NCBI RefSeq assembly: GCF_001306415.1
Contig: NZ_LDJX01000004.1
Coordinates: 161,501-225,500, forward strand
Direction: 5' to 3'
Length of the DNA stretch: 64,000 bases
DNA from: Croceitalea dokdonensis DOKDO 023
Lineage (GTDB): Bacteria; Bacteroidota; Bacteroidia; Flavobacteriales; Flavobacteriaceae
Shown here in pieces: positions 45,697 to 55,163 of the stretch. The position numbers and the translations under genes were made by a program. The stretch's first letter is position 1. Each line of letters begins with the position of its first letter. Under the pieces are notes generated by a model. The model had not been told where the DNA came from and did no database searches. It saw nothing but the letters and a program-made list of their open reading frames with translations.

Positions 45697-46740
45697 TTAA
45701 TAGGCTTGTTTTAGCTCCTGCAAGACCTTGCCCCCATCACCCATGATTCTAAAGCGTACCGTTTTGGTATCCGTATCCAAGGTAATATGACCGTAATTAT
45801 TTTGCGCTACCACCTCACCGATACGGTATGGATTTTCCTCTCCGCTAAACCCCGTGTAAGCATGCGTAAGGCCACTAGCTGTAAAATCTATCAGAGGATA
45901 GGGCAAGCCGGGCACGGTAGCCCTGGAAAATTCAGAGATATGACGGTCACCAGATAAGATCATTACCCCTTTGGCACCGGAGGCGACAATCACTTTCTTT
46001 AGGCGATCCACCTCGTGCGGGTGATTGGCCCATTTTTCCCAACCGTGCAAATCCGATAAAAATTGGATACTACTAACGATTAAATTAAAATCCGCTTTAG
46101 AAGTGTTAAGTTCATTTTCCAACCATTTCCATTGTGTTTCCCCTAGCAGGGTTCCATCCCCGTAGGTATTGGGTCTATATCGCCTGCCTTCGCGCTTGTC
46201 CGGTGTTATTGCCGTGCGGAAATACCTTGTATCCAAATTAATGATTTTAAGGGTACCGCCAGGTTTTGTCAATACCTGACTGGAATACACCCCTTCCCTT
46301 AGCCTTCTAGCATCGTCCTTGGGAACTTCCAGAAAATTTAAAAAGGCATTCTGGCTCCCTTTCTTTGATGGAAACTCCACCCCCGCATCATTGGCTCCGT
46401 AATCATGGTCGTCCCAAGTACCCGTTACCATCACCTGCTCCTTTAGGGCAGCGTACCCGGGCACCTGGTGCTGTGCCTTATAAAAATCCTCAATTTCTGA
46501 AACGTCATCAGTATCCGCGTACACATTATCCCCTCCCCAGATAAAAACATCTGGGCGAGCTTGCAAAATATCATCCCAGAAAACATTCTCCATACCCGGT
46601 TTATTGCAGGAGCCAAATGCGATGGAGAAATCTGGGCGGTGTTTGGTGGAATCTGGAGAATCCCCCAGATGTACCCCTTGTTTGGATTTACAGCCATACA
46701 TCAAAAAACCAAGTAAAAAAATATGAATAAGATGTTTCAT
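45697..46740 (-). CDS. PhoD-like alkaline phosphatase, lipoprotein
   Basis: The 347-residue product has a lipoprotein signal peptide with lipobox LMYGC at about residue 17. The PhoD-like metallophosphatase pattern follows: IAFGSCNKPG near 40, PDVFIWGGDNVYADTDD near 64, GTWDDHDYGANDAG near 106, and VMILSGDRHISEFSR near 255. The clustered Asp, Asn and His residues bind the metal centre. It probably hydrolyses phosphate esters or phosphodiesters at the cell surface or in the periplasm. It diverges from the NrnA-like gene. Confidence 0.88.
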   Translation of the reverse strand: MKHLIHIFLLGFLMYGCKSKQGVHLGDSPDSTKHRPDFSIAFGSCNKPGMENVFWDDILQARPDVFIWGGDNVYADTDDVSEIEDFYKAQHQVPGYAALKEQVMVTGTWDDHDYGANDAGVEFPSKKGSQNAFLNFLEVPKDDARRLREGVYSSQVLTKPGGTLKIINLDTRYFRTAITPDKREGRRYRPNTYGDGTLLGETQWKWLENELNTSKADFNLIVSSIQFLSDLHGWEKWANHPHEVDRLKKVIVASGAKGVMILSGDRHISEFSRATVPGLPYPLIDFTASGLTHAYTGFSGEENPYRIGEVVAQNNYGHITLDTDTKTVRFRIMGDGGKVLQELKQAY

Positions 46741-46802
46741 GATACCTTGTTTTAAACACTCAAAAATAGCATATCCAAAATAAAGCCTGTCCGATATTAT
46801 CG

Positions 46803-46810
46803 TATATTTG
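46803..46810 (+). promoter_or_regulatory. -7-like element just before the DHH gene
   Basis: TATATTTG at 46803-46810 fits TAnnTTTG exactly, but it ends only 5 bp before the ATG at 46816 and has no TTTG at the right distance. If used, the transcript would be nearly leaderless. Confidence 0.25.
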
Positions 46811-46815
46811 CCCGC

Positions 46816-47832
46816 ATGAATTTAAGAGATGCGCAGCAGCTTTCCTCACTATTGGCACAACCCCGGTCAATCGTTATCATTCCACACAAAAATCCGGATG
46901 GTGACGCTATAGGTTCCACACTGGGCCTCTCACATTTTCTCAACGGAAGAGGCCATAACACAACGGTCATAGTTCCCAACGAATTTCCAAAGTTTTTAAA
47001 ATGGGTTCCGGGCAGTGCCGCAGTTCTTAATTTTGAGCGGCAGAACCAACAGGCCATAAAAGCAATTGCCGAGGCAAGCCTAATTTTTACCTTGGACTTT
47101 AATGACTTTTCTAGAACCGGGCAGATGGAAACTATTCTTACAGAGACCAAAGCAGACTTTGTAATGATAGACCACCACCAAGAACCGGGCAACTATGCAA
47201 AAATCACATACTCTGATGTAAGTATGAGTTCTACCTGTGAAATGGTATATCACCTCATACAAGCCTTGGACGGCCATGAAGAAATCACCAAAGATATCGC
47301 TACTTGCCTATATTTGGGCATCATGACGGATACGGGTTCCTTTAAATACCGATCTACTACCAGTACTACGCATAGGGTGGCGGCAGACTTAATTGACAAG
47401 GGGGCGGAAAATATGCAGATTCACCAGAACGTATATGATAACAGCTCACCCTCAAGACTCCGTTTATTAGGGGTGGCCTTAAACAATCTGGTTATTTTAG
47501 AAGAGTATTGCACCGCATACATGACCATGAGCCAAGAGGAACTGGACCAACATAATTTCCAAAAAGGGGATACAGAAGGTTTTGTGAACTATGGACTCAC
47601 CTTGGAAAATATTAATTTGGCCGTCATATTTATTGAAAATAAGGAAGAGCAAATCATCAAGATTTCGTTTAGATCTATTGGAGACTTCTCGGTGAATAAA
47701 TTTGCAAGGGCCCATTTCAATGGTGGGGGCCATGACAATGCAGCGGGTGGCCGCAGCCTTACCTCCCTCCAAGCAACCACGGAAAAATTTATGACCCTGT
47801 TAAAAGACTATAAATCGCAATTATGTTATTGA
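46816..47832 (+). CDS. DHH-family phosphoesterase (NrnA-like)
   Basis: The 338-residue product has the DHH domain: IIPHKNPDGDAIGSTLGL near residue 21, FTLDFNDFSR near 92, FVMIDHHQEPGNYA near 115 (DHH motif), and YLGIMTDTGSFKYRST near 165. The C-terminal DHHA1 part ends with HFNGGGHDNAAGGRS near 300. NrnA proteins degrade short RNA oligonucleotides and pAp; length and motifs fit that group. gldI begins 10 bp before its end. Confidence 0.88.
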   Translation: MNLRDAQQLSSLLAQPRSIVIIPHKNPDGDAIGSTLGLSHFLNGRGHNTTVIVPNEFPKFLKWVPGSAAVLNFERQNQQAIKAIAEASLIFTLDFNDFSRTGQMETILTETKADFVMIDHHQEPGNYAKITYSDVSMSSTCEMVYHLIQALDGHEEITKDIATCLYLGIMTDTGSFKYRSTTSTTHRVAADLIDKGAENMQIHQNVYDNSSPSRLRLLGVALNNLVILEEYCTAYMTMSQEELDQHNFQKGDTEGFVNYGLTLENINLAVIFIENKEEQIIKISFRSIGDFSVNKFARAHFNGGGHDNAAGGRSLTSLQATTEKFMTLLKDYKSQLCY

Positions 47833-48380
47833 ATAAAATAGTCTTCCTGAGCATGATACTTTTAGCTTTGGGCGCATGCAAAGAACCTGCCCCAAGAAAA
47901 CCGGTTCAAAAAAAATCAGGCCATGTGAACCAAGCTTCCATCTCCCGGAACAAAAAACTGATTGCCGCGGAAGAGGCACGGATTACGGAGCTGATCGCTG
48001 CGGACACCCTAAACACGTATACGGCTAGCGCAACGGGTTTTTGGTACTACAAGGATAAGGTAAACGGCAATAGCGATTATTACCCAAAAACCAACGATGA
48101 AGTCTTGCTCCAATACCATGTCCTAAGCTTGGAAGGTGACACCATTTACAAAAAACAGGATATTGGCCTTGTACAACATGCGGTGGACAAATCCCAGTTG
48201 TTCCCTGGTTTGCGCAACGCAGTCAAACTTTTAAAGGAGGGTGAAAGCGGTATTTTCCTTTTTCCTTCGGCACAAGCCTATGGCTTTACGGGAGACAATA
48301 AAAAAATAGCGCCAACCACCCCTATTTGTACCAACTTGGAAATTTTGAAGATTATAAAACATAACGATAGCTTAAATTAA
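47823..48380 (+). CDS. gldI: Gliding motility-associated FKBP-type peptidyl-prolyl isomerase, lipoprotein
   Basis: The 185-residue product has a lipoprotein signal peptide with lipobox ALGAC at about residue 19. The FKBP-like domain covers about 65-180: GFWYYKDKVNGNSDYYPKTND, VLLQYHVLSLEGDTIY, FPGLRNAVKLLKEGESGIFLFPSAQAYG and ILKIIKH. This sequence and its position directly before another isomerase gene match GldI of gliding Flavobacteria, required there for motility and protein folding in the periplasm. It overlaps the NrnA-like gene by 10 bp. Confidence 0.85.
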   Translation: MLLNKIVFLSMILLALGACKEPAPRKPVQKKSGHVNQASISRNKKLIAAEEARITELIAADTLNTYTASATGFWYYKDKVNGNSDYYPKTNDEVLLQYHVLSLEGDTIYKKQDIGLVQHAVDKSQLFPGLRNAVKLLKEGESGIFLFPSAQAYGFTGDNKKIAPTTPICTNLEILKIIKHNDSLN

Positions 48381-48393
48381 AAATTGAATACAA

Positions 48394-49506
48394 ATGACAA
48401 AACACTTATTTTCATATGTAACCATAGTCCTGGTGCTTGCTTTATCTAGTTGTAAATCAGGTAAAAATCCAGATTTGGCAGATGGATTGTATGCAGACAT
48501 CCAAACCAACAAGGGCGATATTGTGGTAAAACTGCACCAAGAAGCTGTTCCCCTGACCGTTGCAAATTTTGTCTCACTGGCAGAAGGCAACAGTCCTTTT
48601 GTGAGCAATGAGTTCAAGGATAAGAAATATTATGACGGCCTAACCTTTCATCGTGTGATGAAGGACTTTATGATTCAAGGCGGTGATCCGTTGGCCAGCG
48701 GGACCGGTGGCCCTGGTTACACCTTTAAGGATGAATTTGTGGATTCCCTGAAGCATTCCAAAAAAGGGATTCTTTCCATGGCCAATCCAGGGCCTGATTC
48801 CAATGGGAGCCAATTTTTTATCACACATAAACCCACCCCGTGGTTAGATGGTAGACATTCCGTATTTGGTGAAGTGGTAAAAGGTATTGACGTGGTGGAT
48901 AGTATCGCCAATGTAAAAACCCTTCCGGGCGATAAGCCAGAAATTCCGGTAACCATGAATACCATTGACATTATCCGTAAAGGGAAAGAGGCCAGAAAGT
49001 TTGATGCCGTACAAATCATGTCAGACTATTTTGAGGTAGCGGAAAAGGAAGCGGCAGCCTTCAACCAAATGAAGGCCGATTTAATGGCCGAGTTTAAAGC
49101 ACAGGAAGCTACTGCCGAACAAACAGACTCCGGACTCCGAATGGTGACCCTAAAGGAAGGTAACGGAGAGCAACCTAAGGTGGGACAGATGGTCTTGGTG
49201 AGTTACGCAGGCTACCTGATGCAGAACGGGGATTTGTTTGATAGCAGCGATGCAGAACTATCAAAAAAGTTCAAAAAATATAACCCTAGGAGAGACCAAG
49301 CAGGCCAGTACGGCCCCACGCCCATGAAATATAGCCCAGATGCCCAATTGGCGGCCGGCTTTAGGGAAGGCTTGTTAACCATGAAGGTTGGTGACAAAAA
49401 ACGCCTCTTTATACCCTCATACCTTGGGTATGGTGATAATGACTACGGCCCCATCCCTGGTGGCTCCACACTGGTGTTCGATGTTGAGATTACAGGAGTC
49501 CAGTAG
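48394..49506 (+). CDS. Dual-domain peptidyl-prolyl isomerase (cyclophilin plus FKBP), lipoprotein
   Basis: The 370-residue product has a lipobox LSSC at about residue 20. Residues 32-195 are a cyclophilin: [20 protein letters not shown] near 75, [20 protein letters not shown] near 125 and [14 protein letters not shown] near 150. A helical linker covers about 200-240, and residues 245-370 are an [49 protein letters not shown] and [13 protein letters not shown]. Two unrelated isomerase folds in one envelope protein probably act on secreted proteins. It lies 13 bp after gldI. Confidence 0.92.
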   Translation: MTKHLFSYVTIVLVLALSSCKSGKNPDLADGLYADIQTNKGDIVVKLHQEAVPLTVANFVSLAEGNSPFVSNEFKDKKYYDGLTFHRVMKDFMIQGGDPLASGTGGPGYTFKDEFVDSLKHSKKGILSMANPGPDSNGSQFFITHKPTPWLDGRHSVFGEVVKGIDVVDSIANVKTLPGDKPEIPVTMNTIDIIRKGKEARKFDAVQIMSDYFEVAEKEAAAFNQMKADLMAEFKAQEATAEQTDSGLRMVTLKEGNGEQPKVGQMVLVSYAGYLMQNGDLFDSSDAELSKKFKKYNPRRDQAGQYGPTPMKYSPDAQLAAGFREGLLTMKVGDKKRLFIPSYLGYGDNDYGPIPGGSTLVFDVEITGVQ

Positions 49507-49521
49507 TTCCTTAAAAAGTAT

Positions 49522-49549
49522 AAAAAGACTGCGTTTAGGCAGTCTTTTT
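49522..49549 (+). terminator. Rho-independent terminator after the gldI-isomerase operon
   Basis: AAAAAGACTGC (49522-49532) pairs perfectly with GCAGTCTTTTT (49539-49549) around a 6-base loop, with a T run. Confidence 0.85.
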
Positions 49550-49615
49550 TGTTTGCAGTACCTTGTATCTAGTATTCGTTAGAACCGTAGTATTCATTCT
49601 TAGGCGCTATGTAAC

Positions 49616-50692
49616 GTGAAAAAAAACCTCAAGACTTTTGCAGCATTCTCCATACTTCCACAAATTTTATTGGTAAAGTGGTGGGGCAATTATCCAGATT
49701 TGGTAGAAAAATACTATTCAGAGGGTTTATACCCCGTACTTTCTAAATTTTTGAGGACTTTATTTGGGTGGATTCCCTTTTCCGTGGGCGATATTTTTTA
49801 TACTATTTTGGTACTGAGCCTATTGAGGTATTTATGGGTCAGGGGAAAACTATTGTTTCTAAAACCAAGGGAAACCCTGCAACATGTGGGCATCACCCTA
49901 TCAATTGCCTACTTTATCTTTCATCTTTTCTGGGGGATGAATTATTATCGACTACCCATAAATGAGAAACTCGGTTTTAAAACTGAGTATACTAAGGAAG
50001 AATTAGTCAATTTTACTTTGAACACTGTTAAGGAGCTTAATTACTTGCAAGTTATACTCACACAAGATAGCACTGTTCCGGTAAGAATTCCTTACAACAT
50101 AAACGAAATTTACAAGAAAACCTTTGATGGTTACCGCAACGCTGCCACAATATTTGAAAACCTGAAATATACTAAACCTAGCCTAAAAGCTTCCATCTAT
50201 TCCACTCCACTGACTTATATGGGGTACGGCGGCTATCTAAATCCGTTTACCAACGAGGCGCAGGTCAATACCATAGTACCTAAACTAAGATTGCCGTCCA
50301 TAAGTGCGCACGAAATTGGACATCAAATAGGGTATTCATCAGAAAGTGCTACTAACTTCATAGGTTTGTTAGTTACCTACGGTAGTAACGATAATTACTT
50401 TAAGTATGCCTCGCTTTTCCATGTGCTAGGTTATTGTCTATCAGACTTAAAAAAGATAGATGATGAGCTGCACTCAATCATCTACAATAAACTTAATAGC
50501 GGTGTAAAAATAAACTATCAAGAAATTGCAGTTTTCTGGAAACAGTACCAAAATCCCATGGAACCTGTTTTTAAATGGATTTTTGATGCTTTTTTAAAGT
50601 CCAATAACCAAAATCAAGGAATAGAAAGTTATAACGCTGTAGTAGGTTTATTAGTAAATTTTTACAAGGATTATTGGATTCATGTAAAGTAA
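49616..50692 (+). CDS. DUF3810 zinc-peptidase-like membrane protein
   Basis: The 358-residue product starts with GTG at 49616; the nearby ATG is followed by a stop. The first 110 residues hold three hydrophobic helices (signal anchor, then IPFSVGDIFYTILVLSLLRYL and GITLSIAYFIFHLFWGMNYY). The DUF3810 core has ISAHEIGHQIGYSSESATNFIG near residue 223, an HExxH-like motif (HEIGH) with a following Glu, as in zinc metallopeptidases. It may cleave an envelope protein or peptide; no function is established. Confidence 0.8.
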   Translation: MKKNLKTFAAFSILPQILLVKWWGNYPDLVEKYYSEGLYPVLSKFLRTLFGWIPFSVGDIFYTILVLSLLRYLWVRGKLLFLKPRETLQHVGITLSIAYFIFHLFWGMNYYRLPINEKLGFKTEYTKEELVNFTLNTVKELNYLQVILTQDSTVPVRIPYNINEIYKKTFDGYRNAATIFENLKYTKPSLKASIYSTPLTYMGYGGYLNPFTNEAQVNTIVPKLRLPSISAHEIGHQIGYSSESATNFIGLLVTYGSNDNYFKYASLFHVLGYCLSDLKKIDDELHSIIYNKLNSGVKINYQEIAVFWKQYQNPMEPVFKWIFDAFLKSNNQNQGIESYNAVVGLLVNFYKDYWIHVK

Positions 50693-50703
50693 GAACCCCT
50701 TTG

Positions 50704-50734
50704 TTGCACAGCTAAACCTGTTCCGTTACCTTTA
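50704..50734 (+). promoter_or_regulatory. Possible promoter bracketed by an inverted repeat, upstream of the amidohydrolase pair
   Basis: TTG at 50704-50706, a 20-bp spacer, then TACCTTTA at 50727-50734 resemble the Bacteroidota consensus with one mismatch in the -7. GTTGCAC (50703-50709) and GTGCAAC (50735-50741) form a perfect 7-bp inverted repeat that covers the -33 and the base after the -7. This may be an operator. The ATG is 27 bp downstream. Confidence 0.35.
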
Positions 50735-50760
50735 GTGCAACGAACTCAAAACTCAATTAA

Positions 50761-53700
50761 ATGAAACTGCAACTGCTATCGCTGGCACTCCTCTGGTGCG
50801 GTGCAACGCTATTTTCCCAAGATTACTTTCCTGAAAATGATGGCGTAAAATCAAAAAACAACAATTACACGGCTTTTACCAACGCCACTATCCATGTAAG
50901 TCTGGCGCAGGTCATATCCAACGGAACCCTACTAATTCAGAATGGTAAGGTGGTCCAAGTGGGTAAATCGGTCAACCTGCCAAAAAACACCGTAGTACAA
51001 GATTTATCGGGGAAAAGCATTTACCCCTCCTTTATAGATACTTTTTCCGATTTTGGAATTGAAAAGCCCAAACGGCAAGGGGGAGGACGCTCCCCACAGT
51101 ATGAGGCCACGCGTGAGGGTTTCTACTGGAACGACCATATTATGCCAGAAACTGAAGGTATAGCCCATTTTAAATTTGATGATAAAAAAGCCGAAGCCTT
51201 GCGCAAATCTGGTTTTGGTGTGGTCAATACCCACTTGCAGGATGGTATTGCCCGTGGTACAGGCGTTATGGTAGCCCTTAACAGCATGGCCACTGATGGG
51301 GAACGAATTTTGGAAGATCAATCCGCACAATACTTTTCATTTTCCAAAAGTGTGGTAAAAAAACAGAGTTATCCTACCTCACTCATGGGCGCCACGGCCC
51401 TACTTCGCCAGTTGTACCATGATGTGGACTGGTATGCCAAAGGAAACGTAACTACAAAAGACCGCGCTATTGAGGCATTATTGGCCAATCAAAAACTACC
51501 ACAACTTTTTGCCGCCGGCGGAAATGGGAACGTGCTAAGGGCAGCCAAAATTGGAAAGCAATTTGGTATTCCATATACGATTATGGGCGGTGGCGATGAA
51601 TACCAACACCTAGAAGCCTTAAAACAAGCCAACGCCACTTTGGTAATCCCGGTAAACTTTCCCAAAGCCTTTGATGTGTCTGACCCCTACGCGGCCAATT
51701 ATGTGAATTTAAAGGATATGCGCCATTGGAACCTAGCCCCTAACAATCCAAAGTTGCTGGAAGCCAATGGGATTGATTTTTCCTTTACCCTACATGGACT
51801 GGCATCACCCAATAATTTTATGGAAATGCTCCAAAAATCCTTGGATTATGGACTTTCCAAAAAAACCGCCTTGGCAGCTTTGACCACGGTACCGGCGGCC
51901 ATTTTGGGAAAAGAAACCATGGTTGGGACCTTGGAAACGGGCAAACAGGCCAATTTTTTAATCACCTCTGGCGATATCTTTGAAAAAGGTACCACGCTCT
52001 TCGAAAACTGGGTGCAGGGACGCGCTTACGTCATCAATGACAAAGATCAAAAAGACCTACGTGGAGACTACACGCTTACGGCAGATGGCACCTACGCCAT
52101 GTCCATCACCGGGGAGGCAACAAATCCGAAACTTGAAATTAAAAAAGATAGCACCACATTAACCTCTAAAATTGCCTATAAGGGAGATTGGCTCAATTTT
52201 TCGTTTAAGGATAAGTCTGGCAAAATGTACCGGATGAATGCCAAGGTAGCCATGGATAGTGATAACCTTACGGGAAAACTGGTACTTCCGGACGGCAGCG
52301 CAAGCAACTTTAAGGCTATGAGAACCGCCTCCTTTACAGAGAAGCAGAAGACCGCGGAAAAAACAAAAAAAACACCCGAGTTGGTGCCCATGACCTATCC
52401 AAACATAGGCTATGGATATGCAAAAAAACCAAAACAAGAACGTTTGCTCTTTAAAAATGCCACGGTCTGGACCGGGGAAGCTATTTTGGAAAATACGGAT
52501 GTTTTGGTACGGGACGGTAAAATCCATAAAATTGGTAAAGACCTTACATCTTCTGGCGCCAGGGAAATTAACGCCACGGGCAAGCATCTAACTGCAGGCA
52601 TTATTGATGAACATTCCCATATTGGGGCGCTTGCCATTAATGAGGCCGGACATAACTCTACTGCAGAGGTTAAGATGGCAGATGTGGTGGACCCCAATGA
52701 TATAGATCTCTACCGTAATTTAGCGGGTGGCGTCACTACCATTCAATTATTACACGGTTCTGCCAATCCTATTGGAGGACGGTCTGCCATACTCCGCTTA
52801 AAATGGGGAGAAAGTGCCGAAGGACTTTTATTTCCCAACATGCCAAAATTTATAAAATTTGCGCTGGGAGAAAATGTAAAACAGAGCAACTGGCAAAGCT
52901 ACTCGCGTTTTCCGCAGACTAGAATGGGGGTAGAACAGGTGTTTGTGAACTACTTTCAACGGGCCAAGGAATATGATAACATAAAAAAATCCGGGCAACC
53001 CTTTCGCTATGATGAAGAGTTGGAGGTCTTGGCAGAAATCCTAAATGGAGAACGTTTTATCAGTTGTCATTCTTATGTACAAAGTGAAATCAATATGCTG
53101 ATGAAGGTAGCAGAGAATTTTGGTTTTAAGGTGAATACCTTTACCCATATTTTGGAAGGCTATAAAGTAGCCGATAAAATGGCAGAACATGGGGTGGGCG
53201 GTTCCACTTTTAGCGATTGGTGGGCCTACAAGTACGAAGTAAAGGATGCCATTCCCTATAACGCTGCCATCATGGCAAGCCAAGGGGTCACGGTTGCCAT
53301 TAATAGTGATGATGCAGAAATGTCCAGACGCCTTAACCAAGAGGCAGGCAAAACCATTAAGTATGGGGGAATGTCAGAGATTGAAGCTTGGAAAACGGTA
53401 ACGCTCAACCCTGCAAAACTGTTGCACATAGATGATAGGGTAGGCAGTATTGAGGTGGGTAAAGATGCAGATCTGGCCCTGTGGTCAGATTATCCCATGT
53501 CCATTTATGCCAAATCAGAAATGACACTTATTGAGGGAGCGGTATATTTTGATATGGAAAAGGATCAAGCACAGCGTAAAAAAATAGAGGAGGAACGCAA
53601 CAAGCTCATTACCATGATGCTCAATGAAAAAGCCGGCGGAGCCAAAACACAAGGGCCCAGACAGAGCAAAAAACAACGGTTTGTTTGTGAAACCCTATAA
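50761..53700 (+). CDS. Double amidohydrolase-family secreted protein
   Basis: The 979-residue product has a Sec signal peptide (cleavage after about residue 20, TLFSQ). It holds two amidohydrolase-like domains. The first (about 25-420) has the fold's framework, but where an HxH metal pair is expected it reads YPSFIDTFSDFGI, so it is probably inactive. The second (about 560-960) has AGIIDEHSHIGALAI near 615 with intact HSH, SCHSYVQSEI near 775 and INSDDAEMSRR near 850, an imidazolonepropionase-like arrangement. It probably acts in the periplasm as a dipeptidase or other amidase-type hydrolase. It is followed by a second gene of the same family. Confidence 0.88.
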   Translation: MKLQLLSLALLWCGATLFSQDYFPENDGVKSKNNNYTAFTNATIHVSLAQVISNGTLLIQNGKVVQVGKSVNLPKNTVVQDLSGKSIYPSFIDTFSDFGIEKPKRQGGGRSPQYEATREGFYWNDHIMPETEGIAHFKFDDKKAEALRKSGFGVVNTHLQDGIARGTGVMVALNSMATDGERILEDQSAQYFSFSKSVVKKQSYPTSLMGATALLRQLYHDVDWYAKGNVTTKDRAIEALLANQKLPQLFAAGGNGNVLRAAKIGKQFGIPYTIMGGGDEYQHLEALKQANATLVIPVNFPKAFDVSDPYAANYVNLKDMRHWNLAPNNPKLLEANGIDFSFTLHGLASPNNFMEMLQKSLDYGLSKKTALAALTTVPAAILGKETMVGTLETGKQANFLITSGDIFEKGTTLFENWVQGRAYVINDKDQKDLRGDYTLTADGTYAMSITGEATNPKLEIKKDSTTLTSKIAYKGDWLNFSFKDKSGKMYRMNAKVAMDSDNLTGKLVLPDGSASNFKAMRTASFTEKQKTAEKTKKTPELVPMTYPNIGYGYAKKPKQERLLFKNATVWTGEAILENTDVLVRDGKIHKIGKDLTSSGAREINATGKHLTAGIIDEHSHIGALAINEAGHNSTAEVKMADVVDPNDIDLYRNLAGGVTTIQLLHGSANPIGGRSAILRLKWGESAEGLLFPNMPKFIKFALGENVKQSNWQSYSRFPQTRMGVEQVFVNYFQRAKEYDNIKKSGQPFRYDEELEVLAEILNGERFISCHSYVQSEINMLMKVAENFGFKVNTFTHILEGYKVADKMAEHGVGGSTFSDWWAYKYEVKDAIPYNAAIMASQGVTVAINSDDAEMSRRLNQEAGKTIKYGGMSEIEAWKTVTLNPAKLLHIDDRVGSIEVGKDADLALWSDYPMSIYAKSEMTLIEGAVYFDMEKDQAQRKKIEEERNKLITMMLNEKAGGAKTQGPRQSKKQRFVCETL

Positions 53701-53710
53701 TACAAAAACA

Positions 53711-55087
53711 ATGATACCATTTACATATCCTAAAAAATCTAATAACATGAAAGCCGATTTTTTAAACAACCTTAACCGAGGGCACTCCCCCAGACTACTT
53801 AAAAGAGTGTTTGGCAGCATTTGCATGCTTTGGATAGCGGTTGCCATTGGACAGCAAACACCGGCACCTGCCCAAGTGCAACCCATTACCATTGAGGGGG
53901 CTACCGCACATTTGGGCAATGGGAAAATTATAGAGAATTCCTTGATCATGTTTGCCGATGGAAAATTGACTTTTGTTGGCGACGCCAAAATGAAAATTGC
54001 CAGAACCGGAAAAGTAATTGATGCCAAGGGGCAACACGTATACCCTGGCTTAATTGCACCCGCAAAACCCTTGGGACTGGTTGAGATTGATGCGGTACGG
54101 GCAACGGACGATCAGGATGAAATTGGAGGCATTCTACCCCACATACGCAGCCTTATTGCCTATAACGCAGAATCACAGGTGGTAGAGAGCATGAGACCCA
54201 ATGGAGTGCTTTTGGCACAGATTACCCCGCAGGGAGGGCGTATCTCAGGGACCTCATCCATTGTGCAGTTTGATGCTTGGAACTGGGAAGACGCCGCCGT
54301 TAAAACGGATGATGGTATCCACCTAAACTGGCCCAATACCTTTCGTAGGGGAAGATGGTGGCTAGGGGAGCCCAGAGGTTTCCAACCTAATAAGGATTAT
54401 CAAAAGGACGTTAAAGAGGTGGCCACGTTTATGGCAAATGCCAAAGCGTATGATAACGATACCGCGAAAGAAGTAAATTTGGCATACGCTGCCATGCAAG
54501 GGCTATTTTCCGGAGCGCAGAAATTATACATTTACGCCCATGGAGAAAAGGAAATCATAGACGCTATTACCCAGGCAAAGGCGGCCGGAGTGGCGAAAAT
54601 TGTTTTGGTGGGTGGTTACCAAGCCCATAAAGTGGCCAGTTTTTTAAAGGAACACAACATTCCTGTTTTGGTGCGCTATTCCCATACGCTTCCATTTTTT
54701 GAGGATGATGACTATGATTTTACCTATAAACTGCCCAAATTATTATCCGAGGCAGGGCTATTGGTAGCGCTACAAAATACAGACGATTCCAACTTTGCCA
54801 CAAGAAACCTACCTTTCTATGCCGGCCATGTTGCGGCCCAAGGCTTGGACAAAGAAAAGGCCTTGGAATTGATTACGGGCAATACAGCCAAAATATTAGG
54901 GATTGATGATACCTACGGAACCCTTGAAGTGGGCAAAAGTGCCACCCTATTTATCTCTAAGGGCGATGCTTTGGATATGGTGGGCAACCAGTTGAGCAAA
55001 GCCTTTATAGACGGTCGTGACATCTCATTGGAAACGCACCAGACCACACTTTATAAAAGATACATGGGCAAATACGACGGGAAATAG
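53711..55087 (+). CDS. Amidohydrolase-like secreted protein, metal site degenerate
   Basis: The product of about 458 residues starts at the ATG at 53711, 10 bp after the previous gene, or at 53747. A signal-anchor-like stretch precedes QQTPAPAQVQP. The fold is that of the first domain of the upstream protein: ITIEGATAHLGNGKIIENSL, GQHVYPGLIAPAKPLGLVEI, GGRISGTSSIVQ, and ITGNTAKILGIDDTYGTLEVGK at the end. APAK occurs where HxH metal ligands are usual, and no obvious replacement is seen. It probably is not a zinc hydrolase of the usual type; it may form a complex with the upstream protein. Confidence 0.85.
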   Translation: MIPFTYPKKSNNMKADFLNNLNRGHSPRLLKRVFGSICMLWIAVAIGQQTPAPAQVQPITIEGATAHLGNGKIIENSLIMFADGKLTFVGDAKMKIARTGKVIDAKGQHVYPGLIAPAKPLGLVEIDAVRATDDQDEIGGILPHIRSLIAYNAESQVVESMRPNGVLLAQITPQGGRISGTSSIVQFDAWNWEDAAVKTDDGIHLNWPNTFRRGRWWLGEPRGFQPNKDYQKDVKEVATFMANAKAYDNDTAKEVNLAYAAMQGLFSGAQKLYIYAHGEKEIIDAITQAKAAGVAKIVLVGGYQAHKVASFLKEHNIPVLVRYSHTLPFFEDDDYDFTYKLPKLLSEAGLLVALQNTDDSNFATRNLPFYAGHVAAQGLDKEKALELITGNTAKILGIDDTYGTLEVGKSATLFISKGDALDMVGNQLSKAFIDGRDISLETHQTTLYKRYMGKYDGK

Positions 55088-55106
55088 GCAGCCCATTAGC
55101 AACCAC

Positions 55107-55142
55107 AAAAAATCCCGTCCAAGATATGGAACGGGATTTTTT
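55107..55142. terminator. Bidirectional terminator between amidohydrolase gene and rny
   Basis: AAAAAATCCCGT (55107-55118) pairs perfectly with ACGGGATTTTTT (55131-55142) over a 12-base loop. It can serve both convergent transcripts. Confidence 0.85.
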
Positions 55143-55163
55143 GTCTTTACTATTAGGGAATAT

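Noticed and set aside
51004-51330. Minus-strand frame in the amidohydrolase gene
   Set aside because: Antisense to a well-supported gene, with no recognisable product.
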